From contig JACZIY010000317.1 of NCBI GenBank assembly GCA_014860845.1, positions 1 to 15,762 on the forward strand: a DNA stretch of 15,762 bases. The letters are read 5' to 3'. This DNA is from Anaerolineaceae bacterium (GTDB taxonomy: Bacteria > Chloroflexota > Anaerolineae > Anaerolineales > Anaerolineaceae). This document shows, one piece after another, positions 6,499 through 15,069 of this stretch. The position numbers were made by a program, and so were the translations under genes. The notes under the pieces are model-generated. The model saw nothing but the letters and a program-made list of their open reading frames with translations, did not search any database and was not told the DNA's origin. The stretch's first letter is position 1. Every line of letters begins with the position of its first letter.

Positions 6499-9400
6499 AT
6501 GATTTCACGCTTAAAGTCGTTAGAACTTCAAGGCTATAAAACATTTGCCACAAAAACAAATTTTGAATTTCCGGGAAAAATAACTGCTATTGTTGGCCCG
6601 AATGGATCGGGAAAATCAAATATTGCTGATTCCATTCGCTGGGTACTTGGAGAACAATCTTACCGGTTATTACGTGGACGGAAAACAGAAGATATGATTT
6701 TTGCTGGAAGTGAGGGGCGCTCGAGAGCGGGAATGGCTTCATCCACCATCACATTTAATAATGAAGATGGATGGCTCCCGATTGATTTTTCTGAAGTGTC
6801 TGTTACCAGACGGGCATACCGGGATGGGACGAATGAATATTTATTAAATGGGCAGAGAATCAGATTAAGAGATATTCAGGAATTGCTTGGTCAATCAGGT
6901 TTGGCGGAACGTACTTACACTTTAATTGGACAAGGACTGGTAGATTCTGCGTTATCCATTCGACCTGATGAAAGAAGAAAATTCTTTGAAGAGGCCGCGG
7001 GGATTGGTTTGTATCGATCAAGAAGAGAAGATTCATTAAATCGGCTTGACCAGACGCGGCATAATTTAGAAAGAGTCACTGATATCCTGAGTGAGTTAGA
7101 ACCTCGCCTGAGGAGTTTAGACCGGCAAACCAGAAGGTTCCTGGAGTATAAAACATTACAGGCTGATCTTCAGGTTCTATTAAGAATCTGGTATGGATAT
7201 CACTGGAATAATGCACAAAAAGATTTATCACAAACAAAACAGGTGCTTCAGGAACGAGAAATTCATTTAAACAATGTAAAAAATAATTACGAGAAGATTG
7301 AAAAACAATTCTCTGAAATTCGAAACCAGATTTCTACAAAACGCAGTATTTTAAATGAACTCCATTCGCAATCCTCAACTCAACATCTTGAACTGGAGAA
7401 AATCATAAGAGACTTAGCAGTTTTGGAGGAACGTCAGCGGTCATTAAATGACCAGGAATATAATCAAAATTATGACTTGGTGCGATTAGAAGAAGAAATA
7501 AAATCGAAGGAATCATATCTAGAAAATCTAGAAACAGAATATCAAATTTTAACCCAGGAAGCAAATGAAGCGAAAACGAATCTGGATGAAGCTCAAAAAG
7601 ACTTAAATGAAAGACTTAATATCAGGGGGCAAGTAGAAAGTGATCTTCAAAAAATTAGAAGGACATTGATTGAAAATGAAACAAAATCTGTAGAAGCAAA
7701 AGCCAAATTAAATGAATTGAGTGAAAGAATTTATAACCTGAAACTCTCACTTGAAAAATTACGATTAGAAGAACAAGATATTCAAAAAGAATTAATAGAA
7801 AAAGAAAAAGACCTTGAAAAATCCAAAAAGGATTTATTTGACACCGAGAAATCAATTGAAATCATCAAGAAAACAGCACGCAACTCTTCGACCAAAAAAC
7901 AAGAAATTGATAGAAAACTTCAAGAGAAAAGGCAAATTCTAAATAAATTACAGTCAGAGGTTATCAAGCTAAACGCCCAATATGAAGCATTAATCCAGGC
8001 AGAGAAAACTTTAAGCGGGTTTAATCAGGGGGCTAAAAACCTGATGGATGCTCATAGATCTGGAAAATTTTCAGGAGAATACCAACCACTCAGTGAAGTT
8101 CTTAATGTTCCGAGTGAATTGGAGCTTGCCATCGCTGCAGCATTAGGTGAATTTCTTGATTCAATTGTACTGATGGACAAGTCTGATCCATCATATGCTA
8201 TTCAATATTTAGCAAAAGGCGATCAGGGTCGTGCCATTCTTCTACCACTACAATGGATGAAAAATGAGAAAGAACAGAAATTACCCGCTATAAATGGACT
8301 GGTGGGGAGAGCGAGTGAACTTGTAAAATTTGATCATCAGTATCAACCCGTTGTGCAAAGTTTATTGGGGAATACGATCATTATTGATAATCACGACAAT
8401 GCTAGAAAAGCATTAGGGAAAATACCGCCATATGCGAGACTTGTTACCCTCAATGGTGAAGTTTTTCAAGGAAATGGAATTGTTGTTGCTGGAAAAGAAA
8501 CCAGATCATCCATCATCGCTCGACCCAGACAGAAACAAGAATTGATGAGCGTTATCGATGAAACCCAGGCGAGATTCGCATCGTTGGAAGATGAAATGTC
8601 TGATCTTGAGCGTGAATATAATACATTGAATCAGGAACACAATAAAATCACACTGGATGAACAAAAAGGCAATCTGGAATTACAGCAAAACCAAAAACTT
8701 GTGAATCAACGAAATCTGGATTATGAAAAATTAAGACAAAGAAAACAATGGGTAGAAAATCAAATAAAGACACTGGAACAACAACTCACCAGTAGTCGCG
8801 AATCAGAAGCAACCACTAAGAATTTATTGCAGGAAATCGTTCAAAAAATTGATGCTCATAGAAAAGAAAACGATGTTTTGAGAGCGCAATTAAATGAAAT
8901 TCCCATTGACGATTATCAATCAAGTGTTGGTCATTGGAAAACAAATCTGGCTGTTGTTGAACGAGCAACCAATGAAGCTCAAAAAAGATTACAGGAAAAT
9001 AGACTAAATATCGATCAGAACAAACAGCGATTTAAATCAATTAATCGCAGATTAGAAGATTTCAAGAATGCATTGGTCGAAATTGATGATGAGAAGTCCA
9101 GTAAGAAAGCTAAAGAATCTGAACTGAAAGATGAAATCGAAAAAATACGACAGAACATTATACCTGCAGAAAATGAATTAAAAATTCTTGAAAAAACTTT
9201 CGATAAATTACAGGAAGAAATAAGTAACGCCCAACAAACAGTTACCATCGGCGAAAGATATGTTACACAAGGGCAGTTAGATTTTTCACGAAATAAGGAC
9301 GTTCTGGAAAACTTACGTAGACGTATTGAAGAAGATTTTGGGCTGGTTTCCTTTGAATATTCTTCATCGATTACCGGGCCAAATCCTTTACCTTTTGATG

Positions 9401-10104
9401 GCCTTGTAGAACAATTACCTATCGTTACTGAAATTGAACCAAACCTTGAAGAAAATATAAATCGCCAACGAGCTCAGATGCGAAGAATCGGTCCCATAAA
9501 TCCTGAAGCTGAAGAAGAGTATCACTCGGTCAAAGAACGATTTGAGTTTTTGTCTGTCCAGGTTGAAGATCTTAAAAAGGCTGATCTGGATCTTCGGCAG
9601 GTAATCGCTGAGTTAGATGAATTAATGCAACGTGAATTCAGGAAGACTTTTGATGCTGTTGCATTGGAGTTTAAAGAATTATTTTCCAGATTATTTGGTG
9701 GGGGAGCCGCAAAATTATACCTCACGGATGAAGAGAATTTTAATAATACTGGTATAGAAATTGAAGCCAGATTACCCGGGAGACGGGAACAAGGTCTATC
9801 ATTATTGTCTGGTGGCGAAAGAAGTCTAACTGCAGTTGCTTTAATTTTCTCGTTACTAAAGGTATCTCCACCACCATTCTGTGTGTTGGATGAAGTCGAT
9901 GCTGCATTAGACGAAGCGAATGTAGGCCGGTTCTGTGATTTATTAAGTGAATTAGGAAAAACGATTCAGTTTATTGTCATTACCCACAACCGAAATACTG
10001 TTCAAGCAGCAGATGTGATTTATGGAATAACAATGGGAAGAGATTCGTCCAGCCAGATGATTTCATTAAGATTGGATGAATTGAGTGATGATTTGGTTAA
10101 ATAA
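6499..10104 (+). CDS. smc: Chromosome segregation ATPase SMC
   Basis: SMC is the long ring-forming ATPase of bacterial condensin, working with ScpA and ScpB to compact and separate chromosomes. The 1201-residue length is normal. The N-terminal head has Walker A GPNGSGKSN (33-41). Heptad-like, charged coiled coil runs from about 165 to 500. A hinge domain at about 505-665 follows, with GEYQPLSEVLNVPSELELA near its start and GNGIVVAGKE at its end. A second coil follows to about 1030. The C-terminal head has the signature LSGGERS (1103-1109), Walker B FCVLDE (D1131, E1132) and a D-loop ALDEAN. The start ATG has GGAG 10 bases upstream (6485-6488). The gene is the last of the rnc-smc unit, and a terminator overlaps its stop codon. 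Confidence 0.98.
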   Translation: MISRLKSLELQGYKTFATKTNFEFPGKITAIVGPNGSGKSNIADSIRWVLGEQSYRLLRGRKTEDMIFAGSEGRSRAGMASSTITFNNEDGWLPIDFSEVSVTRRAYRDGTNEYLLNGQRIRLRDIQELLGQSGLAERTYTLIGQGLVDSALSIRPDERRKFFEEAAGIGLYRSRREDSLNRLDQTRHNLERVTDILSELEPRLRSLDRQTRRFLEYKTLQADLQVLLRIWYGYHWNNAQKDLSQTKQVLQEREIHLNNVKNNYEKIEKQFSEIRNQISTKRSILNELHSQSSTQHLELEKIIRDLAVLEERQRSLNDQEYNQNYDLVRLEEEIKSKESYLENLETEYQILTQEANEAKTNLDEAQKDLNERLNIRGQVESDLQKIRRTLIENETKSVEAKAKLNELSERIYNLKLSLEKLRLEEQDIQKELIEKEKDLEKSKKDLFDTEKSIEIIKKTARNSSTKKQEIDRKLQEKRQILNKLQSEVIKLNAQYEALIQAEKTLSGFNQGAKNLMDAHRSGKFSGEYQPLSEVLNVPSELELAIAAALGEFLDSIVLMDKSDPSYAIQYLAKGDQGRAILLPLQWMKNEKEQKLPAINGLVGRASELVKFDHQYQPVVQSLLGNTIIIDNHDNARKALGKIPPYARLVTLNGEVFQGNGIVVAGKETRSSIIARPRQKQELMSVIDETQARFASLEDEMSDLEREYNTLNQEHNKITLDEQKGNLELQQNQKLVNQRNLDYEKLRQRKQWVENQIKTLEQQLTSSRESEATTKNLLQEIVQKIDAHRKENDVLRAQLNEIPIDDYQSSVGHWKTNLAVVERATNEAQKRLQENRLNIDQNKQRFKSINRRLEDFKNALVEIDDEKSSKKAKESELKDEIEKIRQNIIPAENELKILEKTFDKLQEEISNAQQTVTIGERYVTQGQLDFSRNKDVLENLRRRIEEDFGLVSFEYSSSITGPNPLPFDGLVEQLPIVTEIEPNLEENINRQRAQMRRIGPINPEAEEEYHSVKERFEFLSVQVEDLKKADLDLRQVIAELDELMQREFRKTFDAVALEFKELFSRLFGGGAAKLYLTDEENFNNTGIEIEARLPGRREQGLSLLSGGERSLTAVALIFSLLKVSPPPFCVLDEVDAALDEANVGRFCDLLSELGKTIQFIVITHNRNTVQAADVIYGITMGRDSSSQMISLRLDELSDDLVK

Positions 10105-10132
10105 AAAATCGGGTGATTTTCCCGATTTTTTA
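10102..10132. terminator. Bidirectional intrinsic terminator between smc and the foldase gene
   Basis: A 12-bp perfect stem (10102-10113 with 10121-10132) encloses a 7-base loop, with a GC core ATCGGG/CCCGAT flanked by A and T runs on both sides. It begins on the smc stop codon and precedes the stop of the convergent foldase gene at 10156, so it can serve both transcripts. Confidence 0.92.
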
Positions 10133-10155
10133 TTTATTTCAAGTGTTCGTTAATT

Positions 10156-11472
10156 TTACTGATAATCCCCAAAGGCTGGAGTGTTTGGTACAATTTTTGT
10201 CCAGACATCATCGTATTGTTCAATGGTGTACTTTTCTTTTTCTTTCGTGAGCCATTCATTGAAGACTGTTTGTTTATTTTGGTCTAATTTGCTGGTTTCA
10301 ATGGGGCGAACTTCCTTACCCAGGAGTTGAATAATATGGAAACCAAACGAAGTCTCGACTGGGTCACTGATTTCTCCAATTTCAAGTTCGTAAGCTGCGG
10401 TTTCGAATTCGGGTATCATTGCATTCTTCCCGAACCAACCTAAATCACCACCCTGGTCTTTATTACTGCTATCAGTGGAAACCTCCGCGGCAATGACCGA
10501 CCAGTCTTCACCGTTGTCTAAACGAGCGAGAACTTCTTGTGCTTCTTCTACTGTTGCCACCAAAATGTGACGTGCCCATAGTTGTTCTTCTTCGGTCGGA
10601 ACATCAGCAGTGATCAGTTCATACACTTTCTGATTGATCAGCTGAACACGATAGAGCTCTATGATGTTTTTCTCGTTAAGGCCAATTTTGCCAAAATTTT
10701 CTACGAAGGATTTGTAATTTTCCAGGTATAAATCTTCGGTATAAGCAGTAGGAGACGGAACAACTGTTGCAGTAGCGATCGTTTCATCTTCTACTACTTC
10801 TGCTGTTGGTTCAGTTTCTACCGTATCAACCTGAGTTGGGGATGCTTCTTCTGTCGCTGCTACTTCCTCGGTTGGTGCCAATGTAGGGGTGGCAGTAACT
10901 AAAGCATATTGGGTTGGGTTCAGAGTTGAAGTAGCATAGGGAATTGAAGTATTTTCAGGCGTTGGGGTACCATTCGGAAAATATCCAAAATCTCTTTGGA
11001 TTGCTTCCTGAATTTCTTGTTCTGTCACATCAATTCCATTTTCCTCTGCATAAAATCCAATTACTTTTGAGTCAATCATACTTGTTAAAACGGTTGCGCC
11101 TACGGTTTCAGGAACAGCCATTTGTGATTGAATTTGTTGGATCAAACTGTCAAAGTAAGCAGAATTTTGTTCATCAAAGCCAAAGAATTGTTTATAAGAT
11201 TCGTATTGGTAAGCCTGACCATTCATTTGCTGACGTTCAAGTTTAACCATTTTTATGAATTCGTCAGATCGAATGACAGCATTGCCAACTTTTGCTACAG
11301 GTTTTTGACTTTTTAAGATGGTTTGGTCCAAAATTCCATAAGCAAGCACAATCAGGACAATTGCAACAATAATAATGGAAGCGATGATCAGCATTTTGCG
11401 CTGTTGTTGCTCTTGTTGTAATCGAGCTTTATGTTTTTTGGATACAATTTTATTCGATGGGGAACGTGCCAT
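10156..11472 (-). CDS. Membrane-anchored parvulin-type peptidyl-prolyl isomerase (SurA/PrsA-like foldase)
   Basis: The product probably helps exported proteins fold outside the membrane. A basic N-terminus is followed by one membrane segment (about 28-47). No lipobox cysteine is present, so it is anchored by the helix with the bulk outside. A SurA_N-like helical region (about 50-165 and 245-295) is interrupted by a low-complexity Thr/Pro/Glu-rich insert at about 168-243 with repeated TPT, ATPT and EPT units. The parvulin domain spans about 300-384, with ARHILV at its start, QGGDLGWFGKNAMIPEFE in the middle and SFGFHIIQL at its end, all diagnostic. ATG 11472 has GAGGT 7 bases upstream. It is 96 bases downstream of rpsR on the same strand, separated by a hairpin. 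Without tests, activity and substrates are inferred. Confidence 0.9.
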   Translation of the reverse strand: MARSPSNKIVSKKHKARLQQEQQQRKMLIIASIIIVAIVLIVLAYGILDQTILKSQKPVAKVGNAVIRSDEFIKMVKLERQQMNGQAYQYESYKQFFGFDEQNSAYFDSLIQQIQSQMAVPETVGATVLTSMIDSKVIGFYAEENGIDVTEQEIQEAIQRDFGYFPNGTPTPENTSIPYATSTLNPTQYALVTATPTLAPTEEVAATEEASPTQVDTVETEPTAEVVEDETIATATVVPSPTAYTEDLYLENYKSFVENFGKIGLNEKNIIELYRVQLINQKVYELITADVPTEEEQLWARHILVATVEEAQEVLARLDNGEDWSVIAAEVSTDSSNKDQGGDLGWFGKNAMIPEFETAAYELEIGEISDPVETSFGFHIIQLLGKEVRPIETSKLDQNKQTVFNEWLTKEKEKYTIEQYDDVWTKIVPNTPAFGDYQ

Positions 11473-11489
11473 GTTTTAAACCTCGGTTT

Positions 11490-11547
11490 TTAAAAGGGCA
11501 TAGGAGGTAGAACCATACCATGGTAGAACCATACCATGCCCTTTTAA
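11490..11547 (-). terminator. Hairpin with tandem-repeat loop after rpsR (terminator or attenuator)
   Basis: Perfect 12-bp arms (11490-11501 and 11536-11547, core AAAAGGGCAT/ATGCCCTTTT) enclose a 34-base loop. The 3' arm on the minus strand ends CCCTTTT, giving a short U-tract after a GC core, which suits a moderate terminator of the rpsF-ssb-rpsR operon. The foldase gene follows on the same strand with its own ribosome binding site, so partial read-through is plausible. Confidence 0.6.
11506..11537. repeat. Two tandem copies of a 16-bp repeat
   Basis: GGTAGAACCATACCAT occurs at 11506-11521 and again, identical, at 11522-11537. The junction forms the 10-bp palindrome TACCATGGTA (11516-11525), and each copy contains GGTA...TACC arms that could fold as a small hairpin. 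The pair fills most of the loop of the larger inverted repeat and reaches 2 bases into its right arm. Confidence 0.95.
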
Positions 11548-11568
11548 TAATATTTTTTGATTGAAGAA

Positions 11569-11841
11569 TTAATCTTCCATAGATGCTACGAAAGGTAATA
11601 GTGCCACAAAACGAGCTTTTTTCACTGCAGCTGCGATTTCTCTTTGGTGCTTGGCACATGTGCCTGTTTGACGGCGTGGTCTGATTTTCCCATCTTCCAT
11701 TACATAACGACGCAATAAATCTACGTCTTTGTAATTTATTTTTGCCTCTTTGTCAGAGCAAAATTGGCAAATTTTTGGTCGGGGGGTAAAACCACGGCGA
11801 TTTCCAGGACCCCTTCGAAATTGACTGTTTTCGTTTGTCAT
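11569..11841 (-). CDS. rpsR: 30S ribosomal protein S18
   Basis: S18 binds the platform of the small ribosomal subunit next to S6. The 90-residue product shows the family core: [14 protein letters not shown], then [34 protein letters not shown]. It has a zinc-type set of ligands, CQFC plus C-A-K-H, so it belongs to the cysteine-containing (C+) form of S18. An N-terminal Arg/Gly-rich tail precedes this. AGGAG lies 8 bases before the ATG. The gene is third in rpsF-ssb-rpsR, 11 bases after the ssb stop. Together with S6 it is expected to bind the leader RNA upstream of rpsF. Confidence 0.98.
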   Translation of the reverse strand: MTNENSQFRRGPGNRRGFTPRPKICQFCSDKEAKINYKDVDLLRRYVMEDGKIRPRRQTGTCAKHQREIAAAVKKARFVALLPFVASMED

Positions 11842-11852
11842 TTCGTTATCTC

Positions 11853-12248
11853 CTATACGGAATAATTATCATTTAATTCAAGTGTAGATGGCGGGATTTG
11901 AGCGTTGATCTCTTTTCGGTCTCCCAGGATCATCATCTCTGAGGCAACAATTTCCACACTGGTATGTTTACAACCATCTGTATCTTCCCAGCGTCTGGAT
12001 TGAAGCCGACCTTCGATGTAAACCTGCAAACCTTTGAATAGATATTGTTTACAAATTTCAGCAAGATTTCCCCAGGTCACAACATTGAACCATTCTGTTT
12101 CAAGATGGCGTTCACCATCAGAAGAGCTCCAGGAGCGGTTACAGGCGATTACAAATGTTGTCACAGCCCGTCCTGAGGGAGTTACACGCATCTCAGGATC
12201 GCGTCCTAGATAACCAATGATCATGACTTTATTCAAACCTCTACTCAT
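11853..12248 (-). CDS. ssb: Single-stranded DNA-binding protein
   Basis: SSB coats single-stranded DNA during replication, repair and recombination. The 131-residue protein has a complete OB fold: N-terminal [22 protein letters not shown], the [16 protein letters not shown] strand-helix block, and [15 protein letters not shown]. The tail after the OB fold is only about 26 residues and ends LELNDNYSV, without the Gly/Pro/Gln-rich linker or the DDDIPF-type acidic tip that recruits partner proteins. ATG 12248 is chosen because GGAG lies 6 bases upstream. A TTG at 12254 would touch that site. Its place between rpsF and rpsR is the classic bacterial arrangement. A second, full-length SSB elsewhere in the genome is possible. 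Confidence 0.95.
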   Translation of the reverse strand: MSRGLNKVMIIGYLGRDPEMRVTPSGRAVTTFVIACNRSWSSSDGERHLETEWFNVVTWGNLAEICKQYLFKGLQVYIEGRLQSRRWEDTDGCKHTSVEIVASEMMILGDRKEINAQIPPSTLELNDNYSV

Positions 12249-12304
12249 CAACAACTCCGATTGTGTTAGATCAACCAGATCTTCCTACATCATAACAACA
12301 AATG

Positions 12305-12589
12305 CTACTCAACAACTGAAAGCATGTGACGCATTACTGGTTCTAAAAACCGGATATTGCGTTCCAATTCTTTGGTTGCTGATGGATCGACGGCGATATT
12401 GAAAAGCACATAATGACTTTCGCGTTGCTTTCGAATTTGATAAGCCATTCGGCGATTTCCCCAATCGACAGTCTTTTCAACTGTTCCGCCATTTTCAGTT
12501 ACCCAACCAGTAATTTTTGATGTAATATCACCAAAAGCTATTTCATCCAAATCTGGTTGAAGTAGAACCATTAATTCATAATTTCGCAT
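12305..12589 (-). CDS. rpsF: 30S ribosomal protein S6
   Basis: S6 pairs with S18 on the small-subunit platform. The 94-residue product is typical: MRNYELMVLLQPDLDE at the N-terminus, then VDWGNRRMAYQIRKQRESHYVLF in the middle and FLEPVMRHML near the end. A strong ribosome binding site (AAAGGAGG) lies 9 bases before the ATG and overlaps the 3' arm of a leader stem (12602-12608), which is where S6:S18 feedback control would act. The gene is first in rpsF-ssb-rpsR, and ssb starts 56 bases after its stop. Confidence 0.98.
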   Translation of the reverse strand: MRNYELMVLLQPDLDEIAFGDITSKITGWVTENGGTVEKTVDWGNRRMAYQIRKQRESHYVLFNIAVDPSATKELERNIRFLEPVMRHMLSVVE

Positions 12590-12601
12590 TTAAAACTTCC
12601 T

Positions 12602-12657
12602 CCTTTCCTCGGGTTTGCTGCTGTATCTCATTCACACATGAGCCAGAAGCGGAAAGG
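12602..12657 (-). promoter_or_regulatory. S6:S18-binding leader RNA upstream of rpsF
   Basis: Read on the minus strand, CCTTTCC (12657-12651) pairs perfectly with GGAAAGG (12608-12602). Inside, GCTTCTG pairs with CAGCAGC with one mismatch, and CTCAT with ATGAG caps a GTGTGA loop. The 3' side holds an unpaired AAACCCGA segment containing CCG (12612-12610). A hairpin with a 3' bulge carrying CCG just before the ribosome binding site is the described S6:S18 autoregulatory motif, which mimics the 16S rRNA site. The closing stem overlaps GGAGG of rpsF, so binding should block translation. The fit is good, although I aligned it by eye. Confidence 0.8.
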
Positions 12658-12694
12658 TGACAACAATGTTGCCGCCCATATTGATCCCAAGTCT

Positions 12695-12700
12695 ATCATA
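12695..12700 (-). promoter_or_regulatory. Possible -10 box of the rpsF operon
   Basis: TATGAT on the minus strand is a 5/6 match to consensus and would start transcription near 12688, producing a leader of about 100 bases that includes the whole S6:S18 element. No clear -35 box is seen at 16-18 bases. Confidence 0.4.
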
Positions 12701-12751
12701 TTTTATGAATAACAGGGAGGGGAAAAATGTCAGTACAGGATCATTTATGAT

Positions 12752-15067
12752 TTAAAAATCGAGCACAGAATTTTTCAATTTTTCCAGATCTACTTCAATG
12801 AACCATTTATAAAATGCAAGCGTTTCTCTATGTAGGAATTCTATGTTTTGTCTATATAACGCTGCTTTGAGTAGATCTTTTTCCCCGCCGGGTTTAACAA
12901 ACCACTGCGTATCAGGATGTTCCGATAACGTTATTTGACCGATTGCGTGTAAGTATCGACAGACTGTTTCAACCATCGTTTTTCGTTGGCCAATTGCAGC
13001 TGCCATATCATATGGGCGAAATAGACCATTTTTATTTTTCATTACATGATTTAACATTCCAGCAATCGTTTTTATGATCAGGTTAACAGATTTATCGAGA
13101 GGTTCTTTTCCGAAAAGAACCAGATGCTTTGGTCGAACTGTTAGGTAAACTTTCTGAAATTCTGTTAAGTTAGGTGGAATAGTAAAAACAATCAATGTTT
13201 CTGCAGGATGCAAATTGAGGCGATTGTGGTTCGTTGAAAAATTCTGCTTCAGCCCTTCCTGATACCAGAGGATATCTTCATAATTTTCCAGCCATTCTTG
13301 ATTGTCAGGAGGATTTTTCCGATAATCTATTATTTCAAGTGTTTCATTTTTTGTTCTTATCTCAACCAGTGTAGATTCACTGGGTTGAATGGCTAAAATT
13401 TCTACCTGAACACCCTGTTTACCCAAGTAATCTGAACTATGCAAATGAAAGGCAATATCAATTTTTTCATCAGGTAGATCCTCCTGATTTGCCCGCCACC
13501 AAATAAACTCTTGAGTATTTTCTAGTACATCTGCAGCTATTATCTTTAAGTGTTCTGATTTCCTGCCCAATTTCCGAACACTCTCTATTATCACATCTTT
13601 ACTGGCAAATAGTAGAGCAGGATTACCGGGACCAAATGGTGCCATTTTTTCCAATTCTTTTACAAAATCCAGCGTGATTAAATCAAAATTGATGTATCCA
13701 TCAATATAAATTTCTTTTTGAAAAATAGCATCACCCACCAAATTCAGGACTGTTTTATTGAAACTCTCCTGAAATGATATTAATTTTTCCGGGGCCAGGG
13801 AGAGCCCCGCAGCCATTGCATGTCCTCCAAAATGTAATAGAAATATTGCATTTGCCTGGATGGCTTGAATAATATTAAGATTCTCGATGGAGCGCGCTGA
13901 TCCGAAATAGCCAGTCTCTTCATTCCCTGTTAATAAAATTGTTGGTTTCTGAAAAATCTCAACCAGACGATTTGCCACAATACCAAGCACACCGGCTTCC
14001 CATTCAGGATGGTGCATGATGATTGCGGGTTGATTTTGTAGTTCTTTATTTTGGTCTAATTTTGAAAGAATTGCTTCGGTTATTTGTTCGGTAATTAATT
14101 TTCGTCGCTCGTTTATATTTTCTAATTGCGCTGCAAAAACTTTGGCTTTTTGGAAATCATTGGTTGTCAGGAATTCAACAATTGGATTGGCATCTGATAA
14201 TCTACCCAGGGCATTCAAAAGTGGTGCCAGGTAAAATCCAATGTGAGTCTCTGTAATCTGACCGTTCTTAAGTTTTCTGTTTTTATAAATCTCCTGTAAA
14301 CCAATTCTCTCCGGATTCTGTAAAAGTTGTAACCCCGATTGGACTAGATAACGATTTTCTCCGGTCAGAATTGCAACATCGGCAACTGTTCCCAGTGCAA
14401 CCAAATCTAACAAAGTAGTGCACTCACCATTTTTCCCAGATAATTGGTACAACCATTCTATGAGTTTGTATGCTACTCCCACACCTGATAATGTTCGTAA
14501 TGGATGCGTGTCGGGCAATAGCTGCGGGTTTACTTTTGCCATGGCATCCGGAAGAGTTTCTGGCAGGTTATGGTGATCTGTAATCAGAACATCTACACCT
14601 CGTTGATTGGCATAATCAATCGATTCATGTTCGCTAATGCCAGTATCACAGGTAAGGAGGATAGAAATTTTGTTTTTCATGAATTCCCTTAAAGAACTCA
14701 ACTTAATCCCATGTGATTCTTTAGAACGAACAGGAATGTAATAAATAACATTTGCACCCAGATTTAATAGACCTTTATACAATACTGTGGTAGCTGTCTG
14801 ACCATCTACATCAAAATCTCCCCATATCCCAATTTTTTCCTGGTTTGCTATCGCTTTCAGTAATCTATGAGCAGCTTTGTCCAGATCAGGCAAATCAGAT
14901 GAAGGGGTGGGAATATAAAGCGATGGGTTAATAAATCTTTGCGCTGCTTCAAGATTGAAGATATTATTGCGAGCAAATATCTGTTGGACCCAAGGATTTG
15001 GAAATTTTTCCTGGATTTCCTTAGGGATTGGACTTTTTAATTTTTCTACCCACTTATACGTTGACAT
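12752..15067 (-). CDS. recJ: Single-stranded-DNA-specific 5'-3' exonuclease RecJ
   Basis: RecJ degrades single-stranded DNA from 5' ends in recombination, mismatch and base-excision repair. Numbering is from the upstream TTG at 15073 (773 aa). DHH-domain metal motifs are GDFDVDG (85-91), LTCDTG (D143), ITDHH (D166-H168), SGVGVAYKL (196-204) and DLVALGTVADV. The DHHA1 domain has GGHAMAAG (416-423). An OB-like domain containing MAPFGPGNP (477-485) follows. About 200 further residues form a less conserved C-terminal domain, as in longer Gram-positive-type RecJ proteins. ATG 15067 follows the upstream nuclease stop by 2 bases. The TTG at 15073 overlaps that stop, has GGAG 10 bases before it, and remains a fair alternative. 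No clear terminator follows the gene. Confidence 0.97.
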   Translation of the reverse strand: MSTYKWVEKLKSPIPKEIQEKFPNPWVQQIFARNNIFNLEAAQRFINPSLYIPTPSSDLPDLDKAAHRLLKAIANQEKIGIWGDFDVDGQTATTVLYKGLLNLGANVIYYIPVRSKESHGIKLSSLREFMKNKISILLTCDTGISEHESIDYANQRGVDVLITDHHNLPETLPDAMAKVNPQLLPDTHPLRTLSGVGVAYKLIEWLYQLSGKNGECTTLLDLVALGTVADVAILTGENRYLVQSGLQLLQNPERIGLQEIYKNRKLKNGQITETHIGFYLAPLLNALGRLSDANPIVEFLTTNDFQKAKVFAAQLENINERRKLITEQITEAILSKLDQNKELQNQPAIIMHHPEWEAGVLGIVANRLVEIFQKPTILLTGNEETGYFGSARSIENLNIIQAIQANAIFLLHFGGHAMAAGLSLAPEKLISFQESFNKTVLNLVGDAIFQKEIYIDGYINFDLITLDFVKELEKMAPFGPGNPALLFASKDVIIESVRKLGRKSEHLKIIAADVLENTQEFIWWRANQEDLPDEKIDIAFHLHSSDYLGKQGVQVEILAIQPSESTLVEIRTKNETLEIIDYRKNPPDNQEWLENYEDILWYQEGLKQNFSTNHNRLNLHPAETLIVFTIPPNLTEFQKVYLTVRPKHLVLFGKEPLDKSVNLIIKTIAGMLNHVMKNKNGLFRPYDMAAAIGQRKTMVETVCRYLHAIGQITLSEHPDTQWFVKPGGEKDLLKAALYRQNIEFLHRETLAFYKWFIEVDLEKLKNSVLDF

Positions 15068-15069
15068 GA

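Noticed and set aside
11502..11564. Plus-strand AGGAGGT followed by a 14-codon reading frame (ATG 11520 to TGA 11564).
   Set aside because: It lies in the hairpin loop and runs antisense toward rpsR. The Shine-Dalgarno-to-ATG distance is long (11), the peptide has no recognisable feature, and the sequence is better explained by the tandem repeat.
11450..11659. 69-codon minus-strand frame spanning the rpsR 3' end and the hairpin.
   Set aside because: It overlaps rpsR in another frame and runs through the hairpin and tandem repeat. Its sequence is low-quality and the real genes on both sides have clear ribosome binding sites.
12690..12751. Possible recJ terminator upstream of the rpsF promoter.
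   Set aside because: Only weak short stems (ATCAT/ATGAT) and one TTTTT run without a preceding GC-rich hairpin are visible, so none could be supported.
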